A stretch of DNA of 64,000 bases from JAFMJV01 sp963814315 (GTDB lineage Bacteria > Chloroflexota > Limnocylindria > Limnocylindrales > CSP1-4), in contig CAWFCG010000001.1 in the NCBI GenBank assembly GCA_963814315.1, positions 372,001 to 436,000 on the forward strand, written 5' to 3'. Made by a program: the position numbers and the translations under genes. The notes beneath the pieces were generated by a model. The model was not told the origin of the DNA, did not search any database, and worked only from the letters and a program-made list of their open reading frames with translations. Positions within the stretch are counted from its first letter, which is position 1. The number at the start of each line of letters is the position of its first letter. Of this stretch, positions 43,962-52,497 are shown piece after piece.

Positions 43962-45997
43962 CGGACGACGCGGCGCTCCCCAAGTCGGGCGATGCGACGC
44001 TTCCCAGTTCGGGTGATGCGACGCTCCCCAAGTCGGGCGATGCGACGCTTCCCAGTTCGGGCGATGCGACGCTCCCCAGGTCGATCGTCATCCCGCTGGC
44101 CAACCCGCGTACCGCGTCGGACCTCGTGCGCATCGGTGCTGCGCTGCTGCAGGACGGCGGAGCTATCACCGCGCTCTCCGTGGTCGAGGTGCCTGAGGGC
44201 GTGCCGCTTTCTGAGGGCGCGACTCGTGCGCGGCAGGCTCGCCGGCTGCTGCAGCGGGTGTTGGAGTTCGTGCCCGAAGGCATCGAGCTGCGCACCGTCG
44301 TTCGCATCGGCCGTCGTGCCGATGAAGGCGTCGTGGAGGTGGCAGCGGAGGAAGAGGCGGACCTGATCCTCTTCGGCTGGGGCGGGCCTGACCGGCGCCA
44401 CCACAGCGTCGCCGAGCGGCTTGCCGACCAGACGGAGTTCCACCCGGTCTTCAGCCCCACCATCGACGAGGTCATCCGCGAGCGTCCCTGCGACATCGCG
44501 GTGGTGAAGCAACGCGGCGTGGGCGATGTGCGGCGCATCGTGGCCCCCATCCGTGGTGGTCCACACGCCGAGCTGGCGCTGCGCTATGCATCCGCCCTCT
44601 GCGAAGCGTTCGGGGCGACCCTGGACGTGCCCACCGTCATCCCCCCGGGCCTGGATCCGACGCTCCGAGAACGCTACGGGCGCAACCTGGGGCTCTTCGT
44701 CGAACGCCACCATGGTGACCCCTCCGCGGCCCGCGTGGTCGAGGGTGAAGACGTCACGGCCGCCATCCTGGCCGAAGCCAACAGCGCACAGCTGGTGGTC
44801 ATGGGCGCCACCGCATCCGCCCTGGACAGCCCCGGTGCGCCCCTCTTCGGCCAGCTCGTCGAACACGTGGCGCAAGAGGCTGAGCCCACCGTCATCGTGG
44901 TCAAGACCCGCGAAGCGCCCACGCGCGCCACCTTCGTCGAGCGTGCCCTTGAGCATGAGTCGCTCGAAGCCGCTGAGCAGGCCGCATCCGCGGTGCGCTC
45001 GCTGCCGGCTCGGGTCGACCGCTGGTTCGGCGAGTCGTCACGCGAGTACCGCGAGTTCTCAGACCTCAAGCGGCTCGTCGAGCTCAAGGAGAAGCGCGGC
45101 CTGACGATCTCAGCCGTGCTGCCCACGCTCAACGAGGCCGAGACCATCGGTCCCATCGTGCGGGCCGCCCGACGGGAGCTGATGAAGGTGGTGCCGCTCA
45201 TCGACGAGCTGCTCGTGATCGATTCCGGATCGAGTGATGACACGCGCCGCATCGCTGAGGAAGAGGGCGCGCACGTCGTGGTCCATCAGCAGGTGCTGCC
45301 CAGGTACGGCGCCCACGACGGCAAGGGTGAGGCACTCTGGAAGAGCCTCTATGAGACCAGCGGCGACCTGGTGGCCTGGTGCGACACTGACGTGCGCGAC
45401 TGGGATCCACGCTTCCTGTACGGCACGCTGGGACCACTGCTGACCGAGCCACGCCTGGGTTACGTGAAGGCCTACTACCAGCGACCCATCGTGCAGGGTG
45501 GCGTGCTCACCGAGGGTGGCGGCGGCCGTGTCACCGAGCTGGTCGCCCGACCCCTGATCAACCTCTTCTTCCCCGAGCTGTCCGGCTACATCCAGCCGCT
45601 CTCGGGCGAGTATGCCGGCCGTCGCGAGATCCTTGAGGACATCCCCTTCTTCACCGGCTATGCGGTCGAGATCGGGCACCTCATCGACCTCGCCGACAAG
45701 ATCGGCATCGACGGCCTGGGGCAGGTGGACCTGGAGATCCGCCACCACCGAAACCAGGACCTGGAGGGCCTCTCCAAGATGGCCTTCGTCATCATGCAGG
45801 CGGTCATGAAGCGCCTCGAGGAACGCGGCAAGACCCGGCTCATGGGTGAGCTGGGGACGTCGATGAAGCTGCCTCGCTCGGCTGGGCACCAGCTCTCGCT
45901 GGACGTGCTCGACCTGGCCGATCTCGAACGGCCACCCATGAACCAGATCCCCGAATACCGACGCAAGCGGGGCCTGCCCGAAGACCCCGGTGGCTGA
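43958..45997 (+). CDS. Fused universal-stress domains and glucosyl-3-phosphoglycerate synthase
   Basis: The 679-residue protein has an octapeptide repeat (residues 9-40), two Usp-type alpha/beta domains (about 42-195 and 200-330) and a C-terminal GpgS-like GT-A domain from about residue 360: LTISAVLPTLNEAETIGPIV, VIDSGSSDDTRRIAEEEGA, and the metal site WCDTDVRDWDPR. GpgS transfers glucose from NDP-glucose to 3-phosphoglycerate, the first step to glucosylglycerate or methylglucose lipopolysaccharide. PLSGEYAGRREILEDIPF is a GpgS hallmark. Fusion to USP domains is unusual. No GpgP phosphatase is next to it; the glycerate kinase follows. Confidence 0.85.
   Translation: MTDDAALPKSGDATLPSSGDATLPKSGDATLPSSGDATLPRSIVIPLANPRTASDLVRIGAALLQDGGAITALSVVEVPEGVPLSEGATRARQARRLLQRVLEFVPEGIELRTVVRIGRRADEGVVEVAAEEEADLILFGWGGPDRRHHSVAERLADQTEFHPVFSPTIDEVIRERPCDIAVVKQRGVGDVRRIVAPIRGGPHAELALRYASALCEAFGATLDVPTVIPPGLDPTLRERYGRNLGLFVERHHGDPSAARVVEGEDVTAAILAEANSAQLVVMGATASALDSPGAPLFGQLVEHVAQEAEPTVIVVKTREAPTRATFVERALEHESLEAAEQAASAVRSLPARVDRWFGESSREYREFSDLKRLVELKEKRGLTISAVLPTLNEAETIGPIVRAARRELMKVVPLIDELLVIDSGSSDDTRRIAEEEGAHVVVHQQVLPRYGAHDGKGEALWKSLYETSGDLVAWCDTDVRDWDPRFLYGTLGPLLTEPRLGYVKAYYQRPIVQGGVLTEGGGGRVTELVARPLINLFFPELSGYIQPLSGEYAGRREILEDIPFFTGYAVEIGHLIDLADKIGIDGLGQVDLEIRHHRNQDLEGLSKMAFVIMQAVMKRLEERGKTRLMGELGTSMKLPRSAGHQLSLDVLDLADLERPPMNQIPEYRRKRGLPEDPGG
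43982..44077 (+). repeat. 24-bp coding tandem repeat in USP::GpgS
   Basis: Four 24-base units encode (K/S)SGDATLP, with K and S alternating unit by unit. The preceding residues TDDAALP look like a worn fifth unit. The array sits between the initiator Met and the first USP domain, so it probably forms a flexible N-terminal tail. Confidence 0.85.
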
Positions 45998-46061
45998 GCA
46001 CCCCCTGGTGGCTGAGCACCTCCTGGTGGCTGAGCACCTCCTGGTGGCTGAACGATCGCTG
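45990..46061 (+). repeat. 18-bp tandem repeat at the glycerate kinase start
   Basis: Four 18-base units, each starting GTGGCTGA, encode VAEHPL, VAEHLL, VAEHLL and VAERSL. Every unit opens with an in-frame GTG, so each could act as a start codon. The first unit also contains the TGA stop of the upstream gene in another frame. Confidence 0.85.
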
Positions 46062-47210
46062 CGCGTGCTGGTGGCGCCCGACTCCTTCAAGGGCACGTTC
46101 TCGTCGGTGGTCGTGGCCGACGCGCTTGCATCAGGCTGGTCGGCGGTGCGGCCGGATGACGAGGTCTCGCTGACGCCGATGGCAGACGGCGGCGAGGGCA
46201 CGCTCGATGCGGTGGAGGCCAGCGGTGGCTGGGACCGTCACCGAGTGGCGGCCAAGGACCCGTTGATGCGCACCCTCACGGCGGCATTCCTGCGCGATGG
46301 CGAGCGCGCCGTGGTGGAGATGGCTTCCGCGTCGGGACTCTCGCGAGTGAGCGATGTCGAACGCGACGCCATGGCGGCGACCACCTTCGGCACCGGCCAG
46401 ATCCTGGCCGCCGCCATCGGCCTGGGCTGCCGTGACATCGTCATCGGTCTGGGTGGTTCGGCCACCACCGATGGCGGCGCCGGGCTGCTCGAAGCGCTGG
46501 GCGCCCGCTTCCGTGATGCCGGCGGTGGCGACCTCGGGCCAGGCGGGGGCGCGCTTGGCAAGTTGGCCAGCGTGGACCTCTCGGAGTTGTCAGAGGTACT
46601 AGCCGAGGTGCGCTTGACGGTGGCGTCCGATGTCACCAATCCCCTGTTGGGCGAGCGTGGCGCGGCAGCCACCTACGGACCGCAGAAGGGCGCCACGCCT
46701 GAGCAGGTCGCAGAGCTCGACCGCAACCTGCGCCGCTATGCCGACCTGCTCGAAGGCAGCGTGGGCCGGCCGCTGCGCTACGAGGCCGGCACTGGTGCCG
46801 CCGGCGGCACCACCTTCGGACTGCTGGCCATCGCCGATCGGTTCTCCTCCTTCGAGGTGCGCGCTGGTGTCGAGGTGGTCATGGAGTTGACGGGCTTCGA
46901 TGACGCCGTGGGGTCGGCCGACCTGGTGCTGACCGGCGAGGGCATGGTCGATGGACAGACCGCCTACGGCAAGACCGCCATGGGCGTGGCCGAGCGAGCG
47001 CGAGATGCCGGCGTGCGGGCGGTCTGCTTCGGTGGCGGCGTCACGTCCGAGGGCGCGCAGTTCATGCATGCCATGGATGTCATCACCATGCCGGTCACCG
47101 AGCGACCCATGAGCCTGGACGAGGTCAAGGCGGCGGGCACGGCACCCATCGAGCGGGCCGCCCAGCGGGTGGCGGCGTTGCTGGACCTGGCCAAAGAGGT
47201 GGTGCGATGA
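45990..47210 (+). CDS. Glycerate kinase (GK1/GlxK type)
   Basis: This enzyme phosphorylates D-glycerate. The N-terminal core APDSFKGTFSSVVVADAL, the GMADGGEGTLDA-like segment (here ADGGEGTLDAVEA), and GLGGSATTDGGAGLLEALGA are diagnostic of the GlxK/GarK family, which usually gives 2-phosphoglycerate. The 406-residue length from GTG 45990 includes a repeat tail; the real start may be any GTG within the 18-bp units or GTG 46065 area just before the first strand. The gene overlaps the gpgS stop by 8 bases and the nth start by 4. Confidence 0.88.
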   Translation: MAEHPLVAEHLLVAEHLLVAERSLRVLVAPDSFKGTFSSVVVADALASGWSAVRPDDEVSLTPMADGGEGTLDAVEASGGWDRHRVAAKDPLMRTLTAAFLRDGERAVVEMASASGLSRVSDVERDAMAATTFGTGQILAAAIGLGCRDIVIGLGGSATTDGGAGLLEALGARFRDAGGGDLGPGGGALGKLASVDLSELSEVLAEVRLTVASDVTNPLLGERGAAATYGPQKGATPEQVAELDRNLRRYADLLEGSVGRPLRYEAGTGAAGGTTFGLLAIADRFSSFEVRAGVEVVMELTGFDDAVGSADLVLTGEGMVDGQTAYGKTAMGVAERARDAGVRAVCFGGGVTSEGAQFMHAMDVITMPVTERPMSLDEVKAAGTAPIERAAQRVAALLDLAKEVVR

Positions 47211-48073
47211 GCGCGAGCACGGGTCGGAACTCGACCGAACGGCGCAAGCCGGCCAAGCCACGCAAGCCAGGTCGGCGGCGCAAAGCGGATCCCATCAAGC
47301 CCTGGGCCAAGCGGCTACGACAGACCCGTCCTGACCTCGTCGAATACGTGCTCGACGGCGTGCAATCGCTCTACGGTGTGCCGCAATGGAAGCGTGTGCT
47401 GGATCCCACCTCCGAGCTGGTGCTCACGATCCTGACCCAGAACTCGGCTGACATCAACGCCGAGAAAGCCTTCGATGCGTTGCGCCGCACCTATCCATCC
47501 GACGCGGCCTTCGTCGAGCAGGGAGTCACCGCGGACCATCGGCCCGGATGGGGCGGCATCGGCTGGTCGCAGCTACCACCGCCCGACTGGATGCGCGTCG
47601 AGCTGGCGCCCATCGACGAGCTTACCGATGTCATCCGCCCGGCCGGTCTGGCCAGGCAGAAGGCGCCGCGCATCCAGGCATCGCTGGCGCGAGCACGGGA
47701 GACTGGCGGCGACCACTCGCTGGAGTTCCTCGGTGAGATGGAGCCGACCGCGGCGCGTGACTGGCTCACCGGCATCGACGGCATCGGCGTCAAGACCGCC
47801 TCGGTGGTACTGATGATGTCGTTCGGGATGCCGCTCATGCCGGTCGACCGCCACGTGGACCGCGTCTCCAAGCGTATCGGCCTGATGCCGGCGAAGGTAT
47901 CGGCAGAGGAGGCACACGACCGCTACCTGGCGCTGCTGGGGCCCGAGCAGTGCTACCCACTGCACGTCGGGCTCATCACGCACGGCCGCCGGACCTGCCA
48001 TGCGCGCGTGCCTGATTGCGATGCCTGCCCCATCGCTCCCCGCTGCCGTTTCGTCGATCGGCGCGCTCCGTAG
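47207..48073 (+). CDS. Endonuclease III-like HhH-GPD base-excision glycosylase
   Basis: This DNA glycosylase of 288 residues has the helix-hairpin-helix with catalytic Lys (GIDGIGVKTASVVL) and the catalytic Asp in PVDRHVDRVSKRIG, the hallmarks of bifunctional Nth enzymes that remove oxidised pyrimidines. A four-cysteine iron-sulfur loop CX6CX2CX5C (CHARVPDCDACPIAPRC) closes the protein. An N-terminal basic tail of about 30 residues is present. ATG 47207 overlaps the glycerate kinase stop (ATGA). It ends the plus-strand operon. Confidence 0.9.
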   Translation: MSASTGRNSTERRKPAKPRKPGRRRKADPIKPWAKRLRQTRPDLVEYVLDGVQSLYGVPQWKRVLDPTSELVLTILTQNSADINAEKAFDALRRTYPSDAAFVEQGVTADHRPGWGGIGWSQLPPPDWMRVELAPIDELTDVIRPAGLARQKAPRIQASLARARETGGDHSLEFLGEMEPTAARDWLTGIDGIGVKTASVVLMMSFGMPLMPVDRHVDRVSKRIGLMPAKVSAEEAHDRYLALLGPEQCYPLHVGLITHGRRTCHARVPDCDACPIAPRCRFVDRRAP

Positions 48074-48421
48074 GTCGCGCGAGCTGTGGGGCCCGCGCAT
48101 CGGCCTGGTTCGGTGCAGTTCTTCGCCATTTGTCGGCTGGGGCACCGCAAGACGAGAATCCTCGTCTGGCCGACCCTACTGGTCGTACCGCAGTCCATGA
48201 GGGCCGGGAGATCCTGAGCGTGAATGGGCATAGCTCGGGCCACGAGGCCAGCGGCGACCTGGTCTTGGCGGTCTCATTCCGTAACTAACGGACCCCACAC
48301 CGACGATCGACCAAGAACACGCGAGGTCAGCAACATGCATCGAGAGGCGGTGCGCGCGTTGTCACAGCTGGATCATCATGTCCCCTGATCCGAGTGACAG
48401 ACCGAGACCGGAGAGGCCTGC
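48074..48421. other. Intergenic region after endonuclease III
   Basis: These 348 bases have no convincing gene. A compound hairpin lies at 48132-48174. The ribosome site GGAGAGG near the end belongs to the Ddn-like gene at 48422. Confidence 0.4.
48132..48174 (+). terminator. Compound hairpin downstream of endonuclease III
   Basis: An inner 7-bp stem (AGACGAG, 48150-48156, with CTCGTCT, 48161-48167, AATC loop) is enclosed by an outer stem GTCGGC (48132-48137) with GCCGAC (48169-48174). No U-run follows, so it could be a terminator or another structured RNA element. Confidence 0.4.
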
Positions 48422-48889
48422 GTGACCGAGATACCAGCCAGACCGCGTACGCCACCGCGCTGGTTCGTGCGTGCCTTCTGGCTCGGCCACCGCGCAGTGC
48501 TGCGCGTGACGCGTGGCCACATCGGCCTGCGGCGAGCCAGGCCCGATCGCTGGGGCATGCTGCGGCTCCAGACGCTGGGCCGGCGCAGCGGCCAGATCCG
48601 CACGGCCATCCTTGGCTATCTCGAGGACGGCGATGACCTCTTGCTGCTCGCGACCAATGGCATGGACGAGCGTCCACCCGCCTGGTGGCTCAACCTGCAG
48701 ACCACGCCCGACGCCATCGTCGATCTGCCAGACGGCGAGCGCGACGTACGAGCGCGTGAGGCGTCCGGCCAGGAGCGCGAACGGCTCTGGGCGATGTGGC
48801 TCGACCAAGGTGGTGGGTTGCAGGAGGATGCCGCGGCGCTCGAGCGGGAGATCCCGGTGATCGTCCTGGAGCCACGCCCGTCGGCATGA
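48422..48889 (+). CDS. F420-type deazaflavin-dependent nitroreductase-family protein (Ddn-like)
   Basis: This 155-residue split-beta-barrel protein of the DUF385/Ddn family has the diagnostic LQTLGRRSGQIRTAILGYLE and LATNGMDERPPAWWLNL segments. Ddn-type proteins use the deazaflavin F420 to reduce quinones or nitro compounds, and many homologues lack a known substrate. The GTG start at 48422 follows a GGAGAGG ribosome site by about 6 bases. Its presence suggests F420 is made in this organism. Confidence 0.88.
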   Translation: MTEIPARPRTPPRWFVRAFWLGHRAVLRVTRGHIGLRRARPDRWGMLRLQTLGRRSGQIRTAILGYLEDGDDLLLLATNGMDERPPAWWLNLQTTPDAIVDLPDGERDVRAREASGQERERLWAMWLDQGGGLQEDAAALEREIPVIVLEPRPSA

Positions 48890-48957
48890 CGAGCCGCGCG
48901 GCGGCGGGGCGTGACGGCCCGGGCGTGACGGCACCGCGCCAGCAGGTGCAGACCTGC

Positions 48958-49320
48958 TTACCGAAGGATCGAGATGATCGCGCCGATCACCAGGACCGCG
49001 ATCACAGCCACCGCCAGTCCGACCGAGCGGCGATCGCCCACGCTCGAGTATTCCCCGGCCGTCACGATCAGGCCGAGCAGCGGCGTCACTACCACCGCGT
49101 AGACACCCAGCGTCGCCCAAGCCCACGGCGTGAAGGTCAGCAGCCCATCGATGACCGCGGCGAAGTCGGTCATGCTGCCGCTTCCCGGCGCTGAGCCAGC
49201 GAGCTCCGCCGCCAACGCGACCACGAAACAGGCTGCCGCCAGCAACGCGCCGCCGGTCAGGGCCGCACTGGTGTATCGCCGCGGGGCGTGCCCGACCGAG
49301 CTCTCCTGCTGCCTACTCAT
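48958..49320 (-). CDS. DUF1634 membrane protein
   Basis: This 120-residue protein has three probable membrane helices: YTSAALTGGALLAAACFVVA, a middle segment PWAWATLGVYAVVVTPLL, and a C-terminal one rich in Val and Ile. This matches DUF1634, which is usually found directly downstream of TauE/SafE permeases. Here the ATG overlaps the tauE stop (ATGA). A helper subunit for the permease is likely but unproven. Confidence 0.85.
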   Translation of the reverse strand: MSRQQESSVGHAPRRYTSAALTGGALLAAACFVVALAAELAGSAPGSGSMTDFAAVIDGLLTFTPWAWATLGVYAVVVTPLLGLIVTAGEYSSVGDRRSVGLAVAVIAVLVIGAIISILR

Positions 49321-50144
49321 GCGGCCAGGAACTCCGCGAACATGCTGACCGCGAACACCGCCGCAATGGCCACGAACGCCAGTCGTAACACGTTCTGCGA
49401 CAAGCGCATCGACAGGCGAGCACCCAGACGAGCACCGATGATGACCCCCAGCGCCACCGGAGCCGCCAGCAGCGGGTCTACCCGGTCTGAGACGATGTAG
49501 ACCGTAGCACTGGCCGCCGCCGTGGCGGCCAACATATAGGTGCTGGTGGTGGTCGCGACGCGGATGGGCACGTGCATCAGGACGTTCAAGGTGGGCACGT
49601 TGATGACACCACCGCCAACGCCCAGCAAGCCACTGATGTTGCCGGACACGAAGGCGACCACGGTCCCGGGCATGATCCGACGTGCCTGGTACTCGATCTC
49701 CACGCCGCTGGTGGGCTCGACATATGACGAGGCAAACCCCGACCAGTCAGCGTCGTCATCGACTGGGGGATGGACGACCGGGTGGCGGACCTGCCACAGC
49801 ATGCGCAATGCCACGCCCGACAGGAGCAGCGCGAACAGCAGCGACAGGGTGCGACCATCAAGCCGCCCCGCGGTCAAGCCGCCAGCCAGACCGCCCAACG
49901 CCGCGGCGACGAGCAACAACAGGCCCAATCGGCGATCGGCGATGCCACTGTGGATGTATCGGGGACTCGCCGACAATGAAGTGGCGATGACGCCGATGAG
50001 GCTGGCGGCGATGGCCGTCTTGACGTCGTAGCCCAGGCCCACGCTGAGGACGGGCACGATGACCAGGCCACCACCGATACCGACCAACGAGCCAAAGCCG
50101 CCAGCGCCGACCGACATCAGGAACGCGACGAGTGCGGCGCTCAC
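49317..50144 (-). CDS. TauE/SafE-family permease (second copy)
   Basis: This 275-residue permease is related to sulfite exporters. The first glycine-rich motif GAGGFGSLVGIGGGLVIVP and the second half-repeat NISGLLGVGGGVINVPTLN show the duplicated fold. It is coupled to the DUF1634 gene and divergent from the aminotransferase. It differs clearly from the TauE at 5380-6129, so the two are unlikely to be a recent duplication. Substrate unknown; sulfite, sulfoacetate or related anions are typical. Confidence 0.9.
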   Translation of the reverse strand: MSAALVAFLMSVGAGGFGSLVGIGGGLVIVPVLSVGLGYDVKTAIAASLIGVIATSLSASPRYIHSGIADRRLGLLLLVAAALGGLAGGLTAGRLDGRTLSLLFALLLSGVALRMLWQVRHPVVHPPVDDDADWSGFASSYVEPTSGVEIEYQARRIMPGTVVAFVSGNISGLLGVGGGVINVPTLNVLMHVPIRVATTTSTYMLAATAAASATVYIVSDRVDPLLAAPVALGVIIGARLGARLSMRLSQNVLRLAFVAIAAVFAVSMFAEFLAA

Positions 50145-50220
50145 GGACGCTCGCTCACGGACGCCTCGAACGTTCGGACTGGTTCCACGCGTTTGAGGAT
50201 AGCCGGGCTACCATCAGGCC

Positions 50221-51417
50221 ATGACGATGTTCGCTGATCTCGAGCCCCGCGCACCCGACGCCATCCTGGGGCTGATGGAGCGCTTTCGCGCTGACGACCG
50301 ACCTGACAAGGTGTCGCTCGCCTCGGGCGTGTACGTCGACGAAACCGGCACGACTCCGGTGCTCGACACCGTTCGTGAGGCTGAGGGGCGCATCCTCGCG
50401 GGCCAGACGACCAAGGTCTACAAGCCCATCGGCGGCGATCCGGCCTACACCGGACCGGTGCGCGACCTGGTCTTCGGTGCCGAACATGCTGCCGTCGCCG
50501 GCGGTCGCGTCGAGACCATCCACACGCCCGGTGGCACTGGCGCCCTGCGGGTCGCAGGCGACCTCGTAGCCGCCATCGCACCCGGTGCCGCGGTGTGGCT
50601 GTCGACGCCGACCTGGCCCAACCACCCGCAGGTCTTCGAGGCAGCCCGCTTGCCCGTCCGCAGCTATCCCTATCTGGGAGCGGACGGCGAGCTGGATATC
50701 GAGACCATGCTCAACGTGCTGCGCTCCGTCCCCGCCGGGGACGTCGTGCTGCTGCACGGCTGCTGCCACAATCCCACCGGCATCGATCCGCAGCCTGCGC
50801 AGTGGGAACGCATCGCCGACACGCTCGCGGCGACCGGCGCCCTGCCGCTGTTGGACTTCGCCTACCAGGGCTTCGCCGATGGTCTCGTCGAGGATGCGCG
50901 CGGCCTGATGGCGCTGCTGGCACGCGAACGCACGATGCTGGTGGCGAGCAGCTTCAGCAAGAACTTCGCGCTCTATGACGAGCGAGTCGGTGCCCTGAGC
51001 ATCGTCGGGGCGAATGCCGACGAGGCGGCCACGTTGCTGACGCACGCCAAGGCTGTGGTGCGCGCCAACTACTCCAACCCACCCGCACACGGCGGCGAGA
51101 TCGTGGCCACGGTGCTGGCCGATCCGGAGCTGCGAGCGCGCTGGATCGGCGAGGTCGGCATGATGCGTGATCGGATCAACGGCAATCGCGCCAGGTTCGT
51201 GGCGGGGCTGCACGCGGCCGGAGCGCCAGGCAACCATGAGAAGCTGTTGCGCCAGCGGGGCATGTTCTCGTTGCTGCCGCTGGGCGAAGAGCGTGTGACC
51301 AGGCTGCGAGACGAGTTTGGCATCTACGTGGTGGGCAAGGGCCGGGTCAATGTGGCCGGCATCACGGAGACGAACCTGGAGCCGGTCTGTCGCGCCATCG
51401 CCGAAGTGACGATCTGA
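50221..51417 (+). CDS. Aspartate/aromatic aminotransferase-like protein
   Basis: This 398-residue class I aminotransferase resembles AspC/TyrB. PLP contacts: the Asn/Asp pair in GCCHNPTGIDPQPAQW and LLDFAYQGFADG, the PLP lysine in SSFSKNFALYDERVGAL, and the C-terminal Arg region in VAGITETNL. The N-terminal phrase FRADDRPDKVSLASGVYVDE matches the AspC family start. It transfers amino groups between glutamate and aspartate or aromatic keto acids. It lies alone, divergent from tauE. Confidence 0.9.
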   Translation: MTMFADLEPRAPDAILGLMERFRADDRPDKVSLASGVYVDETGTTPVLDTVREAEGRILAGQTTKVYKPIGGDPAYTGPVRDLVFGAEHAAVAGGRVETIHTPGGTGALRVAGDLVAAIAPGAAVWLSTPTWPNHPQVFEAARLPVRSYPYLGADGELDIETMLNVLRSVPAGDVVLLHGCCHNPTGIDPQPAQWERIADTLAATGALPLLDFAYQGFADGLVEDARGLMALLARERTMLVASSFSKNFALYDERVGALSIVGANADEAATLLTHAKAVVRANYSNPPAHGGEIVATVLADPELRARWIGEVGMMRDRINGNRARFVAGLHAAGAPGNHEKLLRQRGMFSLLPLGEERVTRLRDEFGIYVVGKGRVNVAGITETNLEPVCRAIAEVTI

Positions 51418-51502
51418 TCGGTTGCCCTCGGCGCCCGCGTGGCGGGGCGTCCGTGCGGCCGACATTCGCGCCACGGGGCCGATGGTACTGGTGCCGCGGC
51501 GC

Positions 51503-51862
51503 CTACAGGCCAAAGGTACGGGGTGGTCTGGTGGGGTTGGTGGAGGTACCCTCTGCCACCTGATGGGTCGATAGTACGGTTATGAACGTCGCTATCTCTC
51601 CCACCCCCGGTACGTCCGTCAGGTACCCGCCGGTGCCGGCAGACGAACCGGCGTCGTTGCCCCACACGAGGCCTGCGAAACGCAGCATGAGCGCCACATT
51701 CGCTAGTATCAGCAACCGAATGCGACTCAGTCTCTTCTCCCGAGCATCGGGCGGGGAGTACGCGCCTTCGAGCACGACGCCACCTGCCACGGACACTGCG
51801 AGGCCACCCACGAGCAAGACCTTTCCCGCCGATGAGATCGTCTGGGGCATCGTCATCCGCAA
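51503..51862 (-). CDS. Possible small membrane protein
   Basis: This 119-residue frame has two hydrophobic stretches (KVLLVGGLAVSVAGGVVLEG and RIRLLILANVALMLRFAGLVWG) separated by a basic loop, and a third weaker one. The hydrophobic pattern looks like coding sequence rather than chance. It partly overlaps a plus-strand frame (51720 onward), and both cannot be fully real. ATGs at 51862, 51856 and 51850 are all possible starts. No family is recognised. Confidence 0.4.
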   Translation of the reverse strand: MRMTMPQTISSAGKVLLVGGLAVSVAGGVVLEGAYSPPDAREKRLSRIRLLILANVALMLRFAGLVWGNDAGSSAGTGGYLTDVPGVGEIATFITVLSTHQVAEGTSTNPTRPPRTFGL

Positions 51863-52373
51863 CGGTTTCGACGAGCTGGACGATCCCTGGTATCACCGCG
51901 GAACGACGCAGCACGCCTACCTTGAAGGCAACGACAACGTCGCCATCTGCGGCTTCCGACCCCCACAGTCGGGTCCGCGAACGCGACGCCGGTCGCGCCT
52001 GGGTCTGCCCAGCGCGGGCGAGCACCCCATGTGCGGCATCTGCGCACGCATGGTGGTGGCGCCGCGGCCGCGAGTGCCGGTACCGGTCCAGGGCAGCCGC
52101 CCGTCGGTCCCCGTCCCGGTCGCTCGTCCAGCCCCCAGGCCCCTCCAGCCCGTCCCCGTCGCTCGGCCGGTCCCGGTGGCCCAGTCGGCGTCCGTACCGC
52201 CCATGGCTCCCAAGCCAACCGCGCCGAACGTGGCCGTGCCTACCTCGCCCTGGGTCCGCCAGCGTGCCGGCATCGAACAGCAGCCAGCCGGCCCGACGAC
52301 CGTGGAGTTCGGGACGCGCCACGATTCCAGCCTTCTCGATCGCGGGGTTCGCACGGAGCTCAAGGAAGACTGA
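51720..52373 (+). CDS. Possible zinc-binding protein with Pro/Val-rich tail
   Basis: The conserved-looking part runs from about 51833: WYHRGTTQHAYLEGNDNVAI, then CGF, then HPMCGICARMV. This H...C...CxxC spacing is common in small zinc-binding proteins of high-GC bacteria. The C-terminal 90 residues are Pro-, Val- and Arg-rich with repeats such as VPVARP. No good start codon lies just before the conserved part; ATG 51720 is the nearest in frame, and its leader reads like the complement of the minus-strand frame at 51503-51862. The start is therefore doubtful. Confidence 0.42.
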   Translation: MRLSLFSRASGGEYAPSSTTPPATDTARPPTSKTFPADEIVWGIVIRNGFDELDDPWYHRGTTQHAYLEGNDNVAICGFRPPQSGPRTRRRSRLGLPSAGEHPMCGICARMVVAPRPRVPVPVQGSRPSVPVPVARPAPRPLQPVPVARPVPVAQSASVPPMAPKPTAPNVAVPTSPWVRQRAGIEQQPAGPTTVEFGTRHDSSLLDRGVRTELKED

Positions 52374-52407
52374 TACGCCGGCAGCGCCTGGCCGAGCATG
52401 GGAGAGG

Positions 52408-52436
52408 CCGCCCGACATCGAGGAGGTGTCGGGCGG
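52408..52436. terminator. Strong hairpin terminator
   Basis: A 10-bp stem, CCGCCCGACA with TGTCGGGCGG, separated by a 9-base loop, lies between the zinc-protein candidate (stop 52373) and the convergent dehydrogenase (stop 52498). It is followed by TTGCTC, a short T-rich stretch. Confidence 0.6.
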
Positions 52437-52497
52437 TTGCTCATGTCTGTGGCGGGCGTTGACGGCCAGCTGGTCGTCACTCCTTCGGCTTGACTCG

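Noticed and set aside
48074..48421. A small protein encoded in the gap after endonuclease III
   Set aside because: Frames here are short, mostly Arg-rich, and lack ribosome sites or motifs.
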